A stretch of 64,000 nt of DNA from Methylophilales bacterium MBRSF5. GTDB lineage: Bacteria > Pseudomonadota > Gammaproteobacteria > Burkholderiales > Methylophilaceae. A program made the translations under genes and the position numbers. Shown here piece by piece: positions 17,685 to 27,995 of the stretch. How positions within the stretch are numbered: the first letter of the stretch is position 1; each line of letters opens with the position of its first letter. The notes under the pieces were generated by a model, which was not told where the DNA came from, did no database searches, and saw nothing but the letters and a program-made list of their open reading frames with translations. The DNA lies in the NCBI GenBank assembly GCA_001044335.1, contig CP011001.1, positions 62,001 to 126,000 of the forward strand, in the 5' to 3' direction.

Positions 17685-20156
17685 TTATTTCTTTTTTTTC
17701 TTTTTAGAAGCTTTTTCTCGTTCCAACTTAGCTTCAATAATTTGCATCGCTTCTTCAAGAGAGATCGTTTCATAGTCATACTTTTGGTTTAGTGGCGCCT
17801 TAGCTTTACCCCTTTGCAAATATGGACCCCATCTTCCTTTAAGCACTTCAATATCCTCAGACGTATTGGAATCAGTACCAATGATTCTCAAGGGTTTATT
17901 TTTTTCAATCAACTCCGCAACTAGCTCAACGGCTCTATCGAAAGTAATATCAAAAATATTATCAGCTTTGGGAATAGATTTGAATTTTCCGTCATGGCTC
18001 ACATAGGGTCCAAAGCGACCAATATTTGCAACCATGGGTTTGCCTGTTTCTGGGTAATCTCCTAAAGCCAAAGGGAGGCTCATTAATTGTTTAGCAACCT
18101 GCTCATTGACGTTGCTGATAGGAATATTAGGGGGTATTGAAACTCGTTTGGGTTTAGTTTTGCTATCTTCCTCGGGCATTCCGATTTGAAGATAGGGCCC
18201 ATAAGGACCCCTTAATAACAATACATCTTTGTCAGTTTCTTGATCATGAAAGATGATCTGTGGTTCATTGGCACCATCTTCTTCGTTAACATTACGTGTG
18301 TAATCACAATCTGGATAGCCAGAACAACCAATAAATTTTCCTCTGCGACCCAATCTTGAAAATAATGCCTGACCACATTTTGGACAGGATTCATTAATGT
18401 CTTCTTGAGTAATGGCTGCTCTATCAATATTCTCTTTATCAGATATTTGTTGATTGAAGTCCTGCCAAAAACTTTTCAGAATAGGAATCCAATCTTTTGT
18501 GTCGGCAGCAATCTCATCGAGATCCGATTCAAGGTTCGCCGTAAATTCATAATCTACGTACTTATCAAAATGTTCGGTCAAGAATTTATTTACTACGATT
18601 CCAACATCCGTGGGAGTAAATCTTTTTTTATCAAGTAAGACATATTCACGATCTTGAAGGGTAGATATAATTGAAGCATAAGTTGATGGACGTCCAATTC
18701 CATACTCTTCTAAGGTTTTCACTAGGCTTGCCTCACTATATCGGGGTGGAGGTTCGGTAAAGTGCTGTGAACCATAGATTTTTTTTACGGATAACTCTTC
18801 ACCAATCTCTAGATCAGGTATTTTTTTATCATCAGTATCATCATTTTCTTTATCATCATCACCCTCAATATAGAGTGCCATAAATCCAGGGAAGCGCAGC
18901 GTTTGTCCATTTGCTCTAAAAATTGATTCACCTTTGCCAACCTCAAGATCAATGCTTACCGCATCAAACTGAGCCGGAGTCATTTGACAAGCGATGGCCC
19001 TTTTCCAGATAATCTCATAAAGTTTAAATTGTTCTGGTGTGAGGAATTGTTTGATTTTTGCTGGTACTCTCTGAATGTCTGTAGGACGAATTGCCTCGTG
19101 GGCTTCTTGGGCATTCTTAGATTTTGTCTTATAACCAATTGAATTTGATGGAAGGTAATTTTCATCATAGGTTGTTTTGATGTAATTTCTAATCTGACCG
19201 AGTGCCTCGTTGGATAAGCTGAAAGAGTCTGTTCGCATATAGGTGATCAGCCCAACAGTTCCCTCTGCTAAAGAAATTCCTTCATACAATTGCTGTGCAA
19301 TTCGCATCGTTCTGCTGGTGGTGAATCCCAACTTTCTCACTGCCTCTTGTTGTAATGTGGATGTTGTGAAAGGTGGTGCTGGATTCCGGGTTCTCTTCTT
19401 TTTATCTACTCGCCCAACACGACATTTGCCAGATGATTTCAAAAGCAAATCACCAACAATTTGTTCCTGATCTTTTTCTGATGTGATTGTAAATTGTTCA
19501 ACTTTTTCATTATTTAGTTGAATCAATTTTGAAGAAAATTGCGAACTCTTTTTTGTAGCTTCTAGATGAATGCTCCAATATTCTTTAGATTCAAACTTCT
19601 GAATTTCAGCTTCCCTCTCACAAATTAATCTGAGGGCAGGACTCTGAACTCTCCCGGCTGAGAGGCCACGTCGTATCTTTTTCCATAGCAACGGAGATAA
19701 GTTAAAGCCAACGAGATAATCAAGCGCTCTTCGAGCTTGTTGAGCATTGACTAAAGACATAGAAACATCTCTTGGTTTTGTGATTGCCTGCTGAATTGCA
19801 TCTTTGGTAATCTCTTCAAAGATCACTCTTTTAATGATTTTTTGCTCTGCAGAAATTTTTTTCGATTTAAGAATTTCTACAATATGCCATGAAATGGCTT
19901 CGCCTTCGCGGTCAGGATCGGTGGCGAGATATATTTCATCAGACTTCTTAGCGGCAGTAATGATGGCATCAAGATATTTTTTATTTCGATCAATGAGCGC
20001 GTATTCCATTTCGAAAGATTCTGTATTAATTGCACCTGATTTTGGTAAAAGGTCTCTGACATGCCCATAAGATGCGAGAACATTAAAGTCACCTCCAAGG
20101 TACTTATTAATGGTTTTGGCTTTGGATGGTGATTCAACAATTAATAATTTGCTCAT
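17685..20156 (-). CDS. topA: TopA, DNA topoisomerase I
   Basis: Type IA topoisomerase that relaxes negative supercoils. The Toprim domain opens at the N-terminus (LLIVESPSKAKTINKYL) with the acidic DPDREGEAI block. The nucleophile is Y306 in GLITYMRTDS. The C-terminal part has a tetracysteine zinc ribbon (CPKCGQ...FIGCSGYPDC), then repeat-type domains (GPYGPYLQIG, GRFGPYVSHDGK, GRWGPYLQRGK), and ends in a lysine run. The length of 823 residues is typical for betaproteobacteria. It lies 65 bp downstream of ttcA on the same strand and probably shares its transcript. Confidence 0.97.
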   Translation of the reverse strand: MSKLLIVESPSKAKTINKYLGGDFNVLASYGHVRDLLPKSGAINTESFEMEYALIDRNKKYLDAIITAAKKSDEIYLATDPDREGEAISWHIVEILKSKKISAEQKIIKRVIFEEITKDAIQQAITKPRDVSMSLVNAQQARRALDYLVGFNLSPLLWKKIRRGLSAGRVQSPALRLICEREAEIQKFESKEYWSIHLEATKKSSQFSSKLIQLNNEKVEQFTITSEKDQEQIVGDLLLKSSGKCRVGRVDKKKRTRNPAPPFTTSTLQQEAVRKLGFTTSRTMRIAQQLYEGISLAEGTVGLITYMRTDSFSLSNEALGQIRNYIKTTYDENYLPSNSIGYKTKSKNAQEAHEAIRPTDIQRVPAKIKQFLTPEQFKLYEIIWKRAIACQMTPAQFDAVSIDLEVGKGESIFRANGQTLRFPGFMALYIEGDDDKENDDTDDKKIPDLEIGEELSVKKIYGSQHFTEPPPRYSEASLVKTLEEYGIGRPSTYASIISTLQDREYVLLDKKRFTPTDVGIVVNKFLTEHFDKYVDYEFTANLESDLDEIAADTKDWIPILKSFWQDFNQQISDKENIDRAAITQEDINESCPKCGQALFSRLGRRGKFIGCSGYPDCDYTRNVNEEDGANEPQIIFHDQETDKDVLLLRGPYGPYLQIGMPEEDSKTKPKRVSIPPNIPISNVNEQVAKQLMSLPLALGDYPETGKPMVANIGRFGPYVSHDGKFKSIPKADNIFDITFDRAVELVAELIEKNKPLRIIGTDSNTSEDIEVLKGRWGPYLQRGKAKAPLNQKYDYETISLEEAMQIIEAKLEREKASKKKKKK

Positions 20157-20221
20157 AGTTTATCTTTCAAATCGAAAGAGCATCATAAATAGAAAAAATT
20201 AAAATGACAAGTTTGGAAAAA

Positions 20222-21055
20222 TTAATGATTAGAGATATCGAAAATTTTTTTTAATTTTTTTAGATTTTTAAAATCATAGAGATTTTTATCTGCAAGGTGA
20301 GAGGGTTCTACATTCGTGAGTGATTGGAAAATATTATTTATGCGCCCAGGTTGTTCTTTTTCCCAGGAATTAAGCATGGACTTTACCTTATTTCTTTGCA
20401 AGTTTTCTTGAGATCCACATAAATTACATGGAATGATTGGATAATTCATGGTTTTGGAAAAGGAGATGATGTCTTTTTCCTCAATGTAAGCTAGGGGTCG
20501 AATAACAATATTAGTCTGATCATCAGATAATAATTTTGGTGGCATCGACTTTAATTTAGAACCAAAAAACATATTCATAAAAAATGTTTCAACAATATCA
20601 TTTTTATGGTGCCCCAATGCAATCTTATTGGCACCAATTTCTCTGGCAACTCTATAAATAATTCCTCTTCTAAGTCTTGAGCATAATGAACAAGTTGTTT
20701 TACCCTCAGGTATTTTTTCTTTCACGATAGAGTAGGTGTCTTCAGTAATAATTTTGTAATCCACACCATGGCTACTTAAATAATTGGGTAGGAGATGTTC
20801 TGGAAACCCTGGCTGTTTTTGGTCCAGGTTCATAGCAACGATTGAAAAATCAATCGGAGCCCTTTTCTTGAGAGCAGATAGAAGTGAGAGAAGTGTATAA
20901 GAATCTTTACCTCCACTCAAACACACCATCACAACATCTTTATCTTCGATCATATTAAAGTCTGCGATTGCTTTTCCGGTTGCAGAGATTAATTTATTTC
21001 TTAATTTAATAAAATTTCCACTGACATTATTGGGTAAAAAAGGGTCTTTGCTCAT
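20222..21055 (-). CDS. ttcA: TtcA, tRNA 2-thiocytidine synthetase
   Basis: ATP-dependent enzyme that thiolates cytidine 32 of certain tRNAs. The PP-loop SGGKDS is at residues 47-52. The iron-sulfur ligands C122-SL-C125 are present, and a further C210-NL-C213 pair is in the position of the third ligand. [12 protein letters not shown] is also characteristic. The 277-residue length is normal. It overlaps the upstream reductase gene by 4 bp (ATGA). Confidence 0.94.
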   Translation of the reverse strand: MSKDPFLPNNVSGNFIKLRNKLISATGKAIADFNMIEDKDVVMVCLSGGKDSYTLLSLLSALKKRAPIDFSIVAMNLDQKQPGFPEHLLPNYLSSHGVDYKIITEDTYSIVKEKIPEGKTTCSLCSRLRRGIIYRVAREIGANKIALGHHKNDIVETFFMNMFFGSKLKSMPPKLLSDDQTNIVIRPLAYIEEKDIISFSKTMNYPIIPCNLCGSQENLQRNKVKSMLNSWEKEQPGRINNIFQSLTNVEPSHLADKNLYDFKNLKKLKKIFDISNH

Positions 21056-21804
21056 AATGAAAATGATCTGCCACCGTCCACCTCAAGAACATGACCAGTG
21101 GTGTATGAAGCGCTAGTTAACAAATAAAAAATGGCTTCTGAAATATCAGATGGATTACCTATTTTTTTTAATAATGTTTCATTTACAACTTTCTCTCGAT
21201 AGGTTTTTGAAAACTCATTCTTATCTTCAGGCCATAGAATAGGACCGGGAGCTACAGCGTTTACTCTAATATTTGGAGATAATTCCTGAGCCAGAGAATG
21301 TGTTAAGGTCACCAATCCAGCTTTGGCTATTGAGTAGATGATATAACTTTTTTTAGGACTCTTGATACGAGTGTCGGTAATATTCACTATCGATCCTTTG
21401 GTTTTTTCTAGGTAAGGTGCAGCATGTTTGGCTAGAAATAAAGGAGCCTTTAAATTACTTCCCAAAAGATCGTTCCAGTCAGCGATGTTTAATTTATTTA
21501 ACGGGGTGGGATAATAAGATGATGCGTTATTAATTAAAAAATCAAGCCTCTTAAAATGTTTTGTTGTAAAGTCGATGAGATCTTTATAGACATTTTCATC
21601 ATTTAAGTCCGCTTGAAAAATTTCTGCTGAATTTTTTCTTCTTTTATTGAGTTTTGCCTTTAATTTTTTTGCCTCGTTTTCTGATTGCCGATAGTGAATC
21701 AGAACATTCATCCCTTTCCCATGCAGATGCTCAGAAATGTGAGCACCAATTCTTCTAGCCCCACCTGTAATGAGTGCAGTTTTATTTGTGATATTCTCTG
21801 TCAT
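21052..21804 (-). CDS. SDR-family pteridine reductase
   Basis: Short-chain dehydrogenase/reductase of 250 residues. The cofactor motif TGGARRIG (about 13-20) with paired arginines is typical of NADPH-dependent pteridine reductases (PTR1/FolM-like). The catalytic Tyr and Lys are in YSIAK, NNAS is present, and the C-terminal VDGGRSFSL fits the same subgroup. The likely role is reduction of dihydrobiopterin or dihydrofolate-type pterins, inferred from the subfamily. It is first in the unit reductase-ttcA-topA and diverges from the methyltransferase gene across 52 bp. Confidence 0.83.
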   Translation of the reverse strand: MTENITNKTALITGGARRIGAHISEHLHGKGMNVLIHYRQSENEAKKLKAKLNKRRKNSAEIFQADLNDENVYKDLIDFTTKHFKRLDFLINNASSYYPTPLNKLNIADWNDLLGSNLKAPLFLAKHAAPYLEKTKGSIVNITDTRIKSPKKSYIIYSIAKAGLVTLTHSLAQELSPNIRVNAVAPGPILWPEDKNEFSKTYREKVVNETLLKKIGNPSDISEAIFYLLTSASYTTGHVLEVDGGRSFSL

Positions 21805-21856
21805 TCACATATTATAAATGATGCACATGTCTATACGATGGTTTTATTGATCAAAA

Positions 21857-22948
21857 ATGAAGTCAGCTCTTAAAAATAAAATTCGAGAAACAATACACAA
21901 TGAAATGGATGGATCTATTTCATTCTCAAAGTTTATGGATATGTGCCTTTATGACCCAGACGATGGTTATTATTCATCTCAGTTTAATCAGTTTGGGAAA
22001 CATGGTGATTTTTATACGGCCCCAATGTTAAGCCAAACCTTTGCCAACACATTAACAAAGCAAATTGAACAATGCTTTTCAGAGGTACGGGAAAATGTTT
22101 TAGAGATTGGTGCGGGAAATGCACAACTAGCAATAGATGTGATTCTTAACTTATACGAAAGAAATATTTATTTAGATAATTACTATATTCTTGAGAAAAG
22201 CCAAGAATTAAAACGATACCAACTTCAAGCATTACGAGACAAATTACCAATCGAGTTATTTAAAAAAGTAACATGGGTTGAGGAGTTTATCGATCAATTT
22301 AACGGTGTCATTATTGCCAATGAGTTATTTGATGCAATTGCTACTGATGTATTTTCTTCATTTGAAAACGAGATAATGGAAAAAAAGGTTAAGGTAGATA
22401 ACCAAAACTTTTCTTGGACGCTGTCTGAAAATAAGAAACAATTTGATTACCAATTATCTTTAGGAGATGGAGCTTTTGACTTTGAATATTCACCGGGCTA
22501 TCACAAAATATTTTCAGAATTTGCTAAGGCCGAACAAATGGTGTGTTTTATTTTTGATTACGGCATGGATGAAAGACAATTGTTCCATTCAAGTCGACCT
22601 CATGGCACATTAAGGGGTTTTAAGAAAAATCTTTTAACAGAAATATTTGAAAATATAGGAGAGCAAGATATCACATACCACGTGAACTTTACTCACCTAG
22701 CCTTCTTAACTCAAAAATTTAACCTTAATATATTAGGGTATACACACCAAAGTCATTTCCTTAATAATCTGGGTTTAGAGATTGAAGATACCAATGAAAT
22801 GACGGATCATTTGAAGTTATTAAGTGATATTAATTTATTGACTAGCCCAGCTGAAATGGGAGAATTGATAAAAGTGATGGCCATTTCAAAAGGTTGCCAA
22901 TTATCATTAAATGGCTTTATAAATTTTGACAAAACTCATCTTTTGTAA
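21857..22948 (+). CDS. MidA/NDUFAF7-family SAM-dependent methyltransferase
   Basis: Class I methyltransferase of the DUF185 family, 363 residues. The N-terminal block FMDMCLYDPDDGYYSS and HGDFYTAPMLS are the family signature; the SAM loop is VLEIGAGNAQLA. The mitochondrial relative methylates an arginine of complex I subunit NDUFS2; whether the bacterial protein does so is not known. It lies 3 bp before trmB on the same strand and diverges from the pteridine reductase. Confidence 0.85.
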   Translation: MKSALKNKIRETIHNEMDGSISFSKFMDMCLYDPDDGYYSSQFNQFGKHGDFYTAPMLSQTFANTLTKQIEQCFSEVRENVLEIGAGNAQLAIDVILNLYERNIYLDNYYILEKSQELKRYQLQALRDKLPIELFKKVTWVEEFIDQFNGVIIANELFDAIATDVFSSFENEIMEKKVKVDNQNFSWTLSENKKQFDYQLSLGDGAFDFEYSPGYHKIFSEFAKAEQMVCFIFDYGMDERQLFHSSRPHGTLRGFKKNLLTEIFENIGEQDITYHVNFTHLAFLTQKFNLNILGYTHQSHFLNNLGLEIEDTNEMTDHLKLLSDINLLTSPAEMGELIKVMAISKGCQLSLNGFINFDKTHLL

Positions 22949-22951
22949 TTT

Positions 22952-23623
22952 ATGGAACAAAAAAAACCGATAAGAACTTATGTGAAGAGGCAGGGTAGGC
23001 TGACTAAAGCTCAAAAAAATGCAATAGAAGTTCATGGTCCCGAATTCTTAATAGAGTTTAAAGAGGAGTTACTTCAAGAAGAGCAATTATTTTTAACAGA
23101 ACAACCTCTTTGTTTTGAAATTGGTTTTGGTATGGGAGACGCAACCCATAAGATTGCTCTTGATAATTCTGATATCAATTACATTGTGACGGATGTGCAC
23201 CAACCTGGTATTGGAAATTTAATTAAATTATCAAGCGCGGATAACTTAACAAATATAAAAATTATTCCCCATGACGCACTTGATGTATTGCAATTCATGA
23301 TCAAAGATAAAATTTTATCAAAAGTTAATATCTTCTTCCCTGATCCCTGGCACAAAAAAAGACACAATAAGAGAAGGTTGGTGAATGTAGATAATTTGAA
23401 TTTAATTATTAAAAAGTTACAAGATGGAGGGGTTCTTCATGTCGCAACGGACTGGGAGCCTTATGCCCTAGAAATTATTGAAGTCTTAAAAACCAGTGAT
23501 AACTTAACATTAACTACCAATAACTTTCACCAAAGACCAGATTTTAGACCAGAAACGAAGTATGAATCTAGAGGGATGCGTCTCGGTCACGCGGTTTGGG
23601 ATATCTTAGCCACTAAAGGGTAG
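22952..23623 (+). CDS. trmB: TrmB, tRNA (guanine-N7)-methyltransferase
   Basis: SAM-dependent enzyme forming m7G46 in the tRNA variable loop. SAM motif FEIGFGMGD and the catalytic region FFPDPWHKKRHNKRRLV are unmistakable; the C-terminal part has TDWEPYAL and YESRGMRLGH. The 223 residues are typical. Its 3' end overlaps the convergent engB gene by 18 bp. Confidence 0.95.
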   Translation: MEQKKPIRTYVKRQGRLTKAQKNAIEVHGPEFLIEFKEELLQEEQLFLTEQPLCFEIGFGMGDATHKIALDNSDINYIVTDVHQPGIGNLIKLSSADNLTNIKIIPHDALDVLQFMIKDKILSKVNIFFPDPWHKKRHNKRRLVNVDNLNLIIKKLQDGGVLHVATDWEPYALEIIEVLKTSDNLTLTTNNFHQRPDFRPETKYESRGMRLGHAVWDILATKG

Positions 23624-24217
23624 CCACTTTAGAAAAATATCCTCCACGCTCTCAAGCCCATCTTTTTTGAGACTGGAGAAACTTTGAAAAGTAATAGGCA
23701 CGTCAAAATTACTATCTTTTAATTTTTGCTTAAATTTTTGTAGTTCTTGATTGGTCTGGCTTCTAGATAATTTATCCGCTTTAGTTAATAAAATATGGAT
23801 CGGCTTATCTGCTGGAATAAACCATCGAATCATTTGATCATCGAGTGGGGTTAACGAATGCCTTATATCCATAACAATAATCAGACCTACCAATGCTTGT
23901 CTTTTTTGTAAGTAATGAGGTAACACAATGTCCCAATGTTTCTTCATGTCCATATTTACTTTTGCAAAACCATAACCCGGAAGATCTACAATCTTAAAAT
24001 TCTCATTATTATGTAATTGAAAAAAGTTAATTAATTGAGTTCGCCCTGGATGTTTACTCACATAGGCTAATCGATTATGGTTCGCCAATGCGTTAATAGC
24101 ACTAGATTTACCCGCATTCGAGCGACCAGCAAAAGCGATTTCAAATCCGGTATCCTCAGGCAGATCATCGATAAAATGTGCTGAGTGACTATATTTTAGA
24201 TTGTGAATTATTGACAT
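23606..24217 (-). CDS. engB: EngB/YihA, ribosome biogenesis GTPase
   Basis: Small TRAFAC GTPase (YihA/YsxC) needed for large-subunit assembly. G1 is GRSNAGKSS, G3 is DLPGYGFA and G4 is LLTKADKL. The 203 residues match the family. It is divergent from the cytochrome c4 gene, a neighbourhood also seen in other beta- and gammaproteobacteria. The convergent overlap with trmB is 18 bp. Confidence 0.95.
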   Translation of the reverse strand: MSIIHNLKYSHSAHFIDDLPEDTGFEIAFAGRSNAGKSSAINALANHNRLAYVSKHPGRTQLINFFQLHNNENFKIVDLPGYGFAKVNMDMKKHWDIVLPHYLQKRQALVGLIIVMDIRHSLTPLDDQMIRWFIPADKPIHILLTKADKLSRSQTNQELQKFKQKLKDSNFDVPITFQSFSSLKKDGLESVEDIFLKWLPFSG

Positions 24218-24240
24218 ATCGACATGATATCAAACTACTA

Positions 24241-24270
24241 TTGAGAAAGCTTTTGGTTTAAAATTATGTT
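24241..24270 (+). promoter_or_regulatory. Candidate promoter for the cytochrome c4 gene
   Basis: TTGAGA (24241-24246) and TATGTT (24265-24270) with an 18-bp spacer lie 30 bp before the ATG of the cytochrome gene. It is a moderate match to sigma-70, the best in this divergent gap. Confidence 0.35.
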
Positions 24271-24300
24271 TCTTTAATCAATTAACTATTCAGGTACATT

Positions 24301-24900
24301 ATGTTTCAAAAGCATTTAATTTTTATTATTACTTTAATTTTTCTTAACATGGCGTCAGCGGAAACTATTAATGTTGAAAAGATAGTTCAAAACGTCTGTA
24401 TGGCTTGTCATGCAATGGATGGCAATAGTGTTGTTGCTGCAAACCCAAAATTATCTGCCCAACACGAGTCTTATTTATACAAACAATTAATGAATTACAA
24501 ATCTGGTAAGCGAGATAATGCAGTCATGGCAGGGATGGTTGCTAATTTGTCCGAAGATGAGATGAAAGGTTTAGCAGAATATTTTTCTAAACAAGATTTA
24601 AAGCTATCCAAGGCAACTTCTAATGGTAAAGGCAGCCTTGGAGAAAAAATTTTTAGAGCAGGCATCAAGGAAAAAAAAGTTCCAGCATGTGCAGGTTGCC
24701 ATGGACCGTCTGGACACGGTATTCCCTCAAAATTTCCGAGACTGAATGCACAGCACGCTGATTACATAAAAACCCAATTACAAAACTTTTCAGTTGGGTT
24801 GCGAGCAAATGACTCTGAGAAAGTCATGAGAATGATTGCAGAAAAATTATCAGAAAAAGAAATGGAAGCTGTGTCTGATTACATTCAAGGCCTGCAATAA
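24301..24900 (+). CDS. Cytochrome c4-type dihaem cytochrome
   Basis: Periplasmic electron carrier, 199 residues. After a signal peptide ending near ASA (about residue 20), two cytochrome c domains carry C33-MA-C36-H37 and C130-AG-C133-H134. Each is followed by the NP/FP-KLxAQH and QLxNF pattern with a methionine ligand region. Cytochrome c4 usually passes electrons between the bc1 complex and terminal oxidases. Here it sits directly before the cytochrome c maturation genes resB-ccsB. Confidence 0.93.
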   Translation: MFQKHLIFIITLIFLNMASAETINVEKIVQNVCMACHAMDGNSVVAANPKLSAQHESYLYKQLMNYKSGKRDNAVMAGMVANLSEDEMKGLAEYFSKQDLKLSKATSNGKGSLGEKIFRAGIKEKKVPACAGCHGPSGHGIPSKFPRLNAQHADYIKTQLQNFSVGLRANDSEKVMRMIAEKLSEKEMEAVSDYIQGLQ

Positions 24901-24964
24901 TCATTCGAACATTTGTGAATATCATCTGTCATTAGTAGTAATATCAACATTATTTAATTCTGTA

Positions 24965-26860
24965 GTGGCTAAAACAAGATCATTTATAAATCTTTTGAGT
25001 ACAATGCGCTTCGCTATCACAATGCTAAGTGTTGTAGCAATTGCATCCATCATCGGTACAGTCGTCAAACAAAGCGAACCTTATAATAACTACCTCATTC
25101 AATTCGGACAATTTTGGTTTCCAATTTTTGAAGTATTTGATGTTTATAATATATACCAGGCTTTTTGGTTCTTAATAATTTTATTATTCCTAGTAGTCTC
25201 AACTTCCCTTTGTGTGTCGAGAAATTCTCCAAAAATAATTAAAGATATTCGTCGATTTCAGGGTAACTTAAGTCACAATTCTTTCAAAAAATTTAAAAAT
25301 TATTATGAGTTCTCATCAGACCATTCTTTAAATTCCATATCAGCAATTCTTAACAAAGAAGGCTTTCGAATCAAAGCTGGTATGGATAAGGATACTCTTG
25401 TAGCAAAAAAGGGAGACCTTCAAAAGCTTGGGTACATATTTACTCATCTTGCCATCATTGTAATCAGTATCGGTGGTATTCTAGATGGAAATCTATACTT
25501 TAAACTTCAGGAATCTTTTGGGTTCAAAAAAATTGAATCAAGAAACCTCAAGTTTAGCGAGGTCCCAGATGAGAGTCAGTTAGATAGCAATAATTTTTCC
25601 TACCGTGCAACATTGCTATTAAACGAGCAAGAAAAAAATGACAAGGCCCTATTAAGGGTAAAAGACGGTTATCTTGTTCAACATCTTCCTTTTGAAATTA
25701 AATTGGATAAGTTTCATATTGAGCACTACTCCACTGGCCAACCAAAGGCCTTTTTGAGCGATATTAAAATTCGCAAAGACGGACAGGAGTTCACAGAAAC
25801 CATTTCTGTTAATAAACCATTTACTATGGATGGCATAACGATTTATCAATCTGACTTTCAAGATGGCGGCTCTAAACTAGATTTGACGCTAATGGATCTA
25901 TTTAATCGCTATCAACCCATGAGCTTATCCTCTGAAGTGTACAAACAAAATTCATTTAATACGGATCAGCAAGATTATGTTTTTGAGTTTGATGATTTTA
26001 GAGAATTTAATATTTTTCAGATTGAAAAAGACGGTAAATTAAAAACACAGAATATAGGCCCGAGTGTAGTATATAAATTCAGAAACTCTTCCGGGCAAGC
26101 GGTAGAGTATCAAACATACCAAAACCCGATTCCTGAAAATGAAAAATTCTTTTTTATGAGTGGAGTGCGAAAGGATTTACAAACTGAACTTAAGTTTTTA
26201 CGCATCCCTGCAGATAATGACCTTTCGCTACAAGGCTATCAAACCTTTTTAAAAAACATTCGATCAGAAGAATTATTACTTAAAAATATAAACAAACTGG
26301 CTGATCAAGCAAGCTCTCTCAATAGTGTTGAGGCAAAAGATAGTTTTAAAAAAAATACCCAAGATATATTTAATGTTTATTTAAAGAGTGGGTATTCTGG
26401 TCTTGCAAGAATGATTGAAGATTCAGTTGCTGTTGAGAATCAAGAATCGGTTGCTGACTCTTATATTAAAATTATTTACTTTCTTGCTGAGTCAATGAAT
26501 CAAGAACTAATTACCAATAACTTAGTGGAAAATAATTTTTTCCAGGATGCTTTAAATGCCTATAGTGACAGCTTTTTCTATGGCGCTAGTCCATTTTTGA
26601 TTTTAAATGAATATGAAAAAATTTATGCTAGTGGAATGCAATTGACCAAAGACCCAGGGAAAATATGGGTTTATCTTGGATCTTTATTTTTAGTAATTGG
26701 AATTTTTTGTATGATTTATGTCCAAGAAGTTCGTTTGTGGCTGATAAAAAAATCACCGAGGAAGTTTGCTGTTGCGATGGCATCTAATCGCGAGCATGTC
26801 GACTTCAATAACTACTGCAAACAGTTGACAGAAAAGTTAAGGGTTAATAAGAAAAAATGA
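24965..26860 (+). CDS. resB: ResB-family cytochrome c biogenesis protein
   Basis: Membrane component of System II (Ccs) cytochrome c maturation. The opening SFINLLSTMRFAITMLSVVAIASIIGTV and the KQSEPYNNYLIQFGQFW segment are typical. A large periplasmic domain follows, and a final helix lies near the C-terminus (KIWVYLGSLFLVIGIFCMIY). About 631 residues from the GTG at 24965, the best start after the cytochrome c4 stop; ATG 25004 would cut conserved residues, and the longer open frame overlaps cytochrome c4. The start has no clear Shine-Dalgarno and is uncertain. The last codon overlaps ccsB (ATGA). Confidence 0.88.
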   Translation: MAKTRSFINLLSTMRFAITMLSVVAIASIIGTVVKQSEPYNNYLIQFGQFWFPIFEVFDVYNIYQAFWFLIILLFLVVSTSLCVSRNSPKIIKDIRRFQGNLSHNSFKKFKNYYEFSSDHSLNSISAILNKEGFRIKAGMDKDTLVAKKGDLQKLGYIFTHLAIIVISIGGILDGNLYFKLQESFGFKKIESRNLKFSEVPDESQLDSNNFSYRATLLLNEQEKNDKALLRVKDGYLVQHLPFEIKLDKFHIEHYSTGQPKAFLSDIKIRKDGQEFTETISVNKPFTMDGITIYQSDFQDGGSKLDLTLMDLFNRYQPMSLSSEVYKQNSFNTDQQDYVFEFDDFREFNIFQIEKDGKLKTQNIGPSVVYKFRNSSGQAVEYQTYQNPIPENEKFFFMSGVRKDLQTELKFLRIPADNDLSLQGYQTFLKNIRSEELLLKNINKLADQASSLNSVEAKDSFKKNTQDIFNVYLKSGYSGLARMIEDSVAVENQESVADSYIKIIYFLAESMNQELITNNLVENNFFQDALNAYSDSFFYGASPFLILNEYEKIYASGMQLTKDPGKIWVYLGSLFLVIGIFCMIYVQEVRLWLIKKSPRKFAVAMASNREHVDFNNYCKQLTEKLRVNKKK

Positions 26861-27951
26861 TCATCAATGCACTATTTATTTTATCTATTTTGTTTTCAGG
26901 AATTTATAGCTTTATAAATTTTAGAGGATTCATGGATGTGTATGAGGTAGCAATTCTTATTTTCTCAGTGCCGGTTTTTATTTGGCTTGGTTATTTCTGG
27001 AGTTCTTTTAGAAAATTATTTCTAGCAATATTTTTTCTCACCATTCTTTCGGTAGTTCTCTTTCAACATGATCTCCAAATGCAGGAGACAAACTTTTTCT
27101 TGAAATATTTTTTGTCTAGCCAATCACTGATCATGTGGATGACATTTTTTTTCCCGTTGAGTCTCACAGCCTATTTGTATTCATCATTTAAATCGAATCA
27201 ATTTAGTGCAAACTTGGGTTCAAATTTTTCATGGATAGCTCTGACAGCAGGCTTTACTGGCCTGATGGTAAGGTGGTATGAATCATACCTTATTAGTTTG
27301 GATGTTGGGCATATTCCAATTAGTAACCTATACGAGGTATTTGTTTTATTTTGCTTGATCACGGGAGCTATGTACCTCTATTATGAGCAAAAGTCACAAA
27401 CAAAAAAGTTAGGCAGCTTTGTCTTGATTATTATTAATGCAGCTGTTGCCTTTATCCTTTGGTATACCTTTGCTAAAAATGCAGATGCGATTCAGCCTCT
27501 TGTACCTGCACTTCAATCTTATTGGATGAAAATTCATGTACCAACTAATTTCATTGGCTATGGAGCTTTTTCAATTTCCGCAATGATAGCGGTAGCCTAT
27601 CTATTAAGAAATCAATCTCTAGTAAAAAATATTTTACCGAGTGAGTATGTGATGGAAGACTTGATGTACAAATCGATCGCGATCGGGTTTATCTTTTTTA
27701 CGATTGCAACCATTTTGGGCGCCATCTGGGCGGCAGAAGCCTGGGGTGGTTATTGGTCTTGGGATCCAAAAGAAACTTGGGCGCTCATTGTTTGGCTCAA
27801 CTATGCCGCATGGCTTCACCTAAGGTTGGTCAAAGGTTTGCGAGGCGACGTATTAGCATGGTGGTCTGTGATTGGACTGCTCATAACAACGTTTGCCTTC
27901 ATCGGGGTCAATCTTTTCCTATCAGGACTTCACTCCTACGGAGAGCTTTAA
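26857..27951 (+). CDS. ccsB: CcsB/CcsA-type cytochrome c biogenesis protein (haem handling)
   Basis: Polytopic membrane protein that, with ResB, exports haem and attaches it to apocytochromes. The tryptophan-rich haem-binding motif WGGYWSWDPKETWAL is near the C-terminal third, and conserved histidines include HVP and HSYGEL. The 364 residues have about eight hydrophobic helices. It overlaps resB by 4 bp. Together with cytochrome c4 upstream this shows the organism uses System II rather than Ccm. Confidence 0.94.
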   Translation: MIINALFILSILFSGIYSFINFRGFMDVYEVAILIFSVPVFIWLGYFWSSFRKLFLAIFFLTILSVVLFQHDLQMQETNFFLKYFLSSQSLIMWMTFFFPLSLTAYLYSSFKSNQFSANLGSNFSWIALTAGFTGLMVRWYESYLISLDVGHIPISNLYEVFVLFCLITGAMYLYYEQKSQTKKLGSFVLIIINAAVAFILWYTFAKNADAIQPLVPALQSYWMKIHVPTNFIGYGAFSISAMIAVAYLLRNQSLVKNILPSEYVMEDLMYKSIAIGFIFFTIATILGAIWAAEAWGGYWSWDPKETWALIVWLNYAAWLHLRLVKGLRGDVLAWWSVIGLLITTFAFIGVNLFLSGLHSYGEL

Positions 27952-27995
27952 GCTCATAAGATTTCAACTATAAAATCATGTAAAATATCCTTACT

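Noticed and set aside
24836-24964. ResB reading frame extending back into cytochrome c4
   Set aside because: The extension translates the cytochrome gene out of frame and has no family resemblance.
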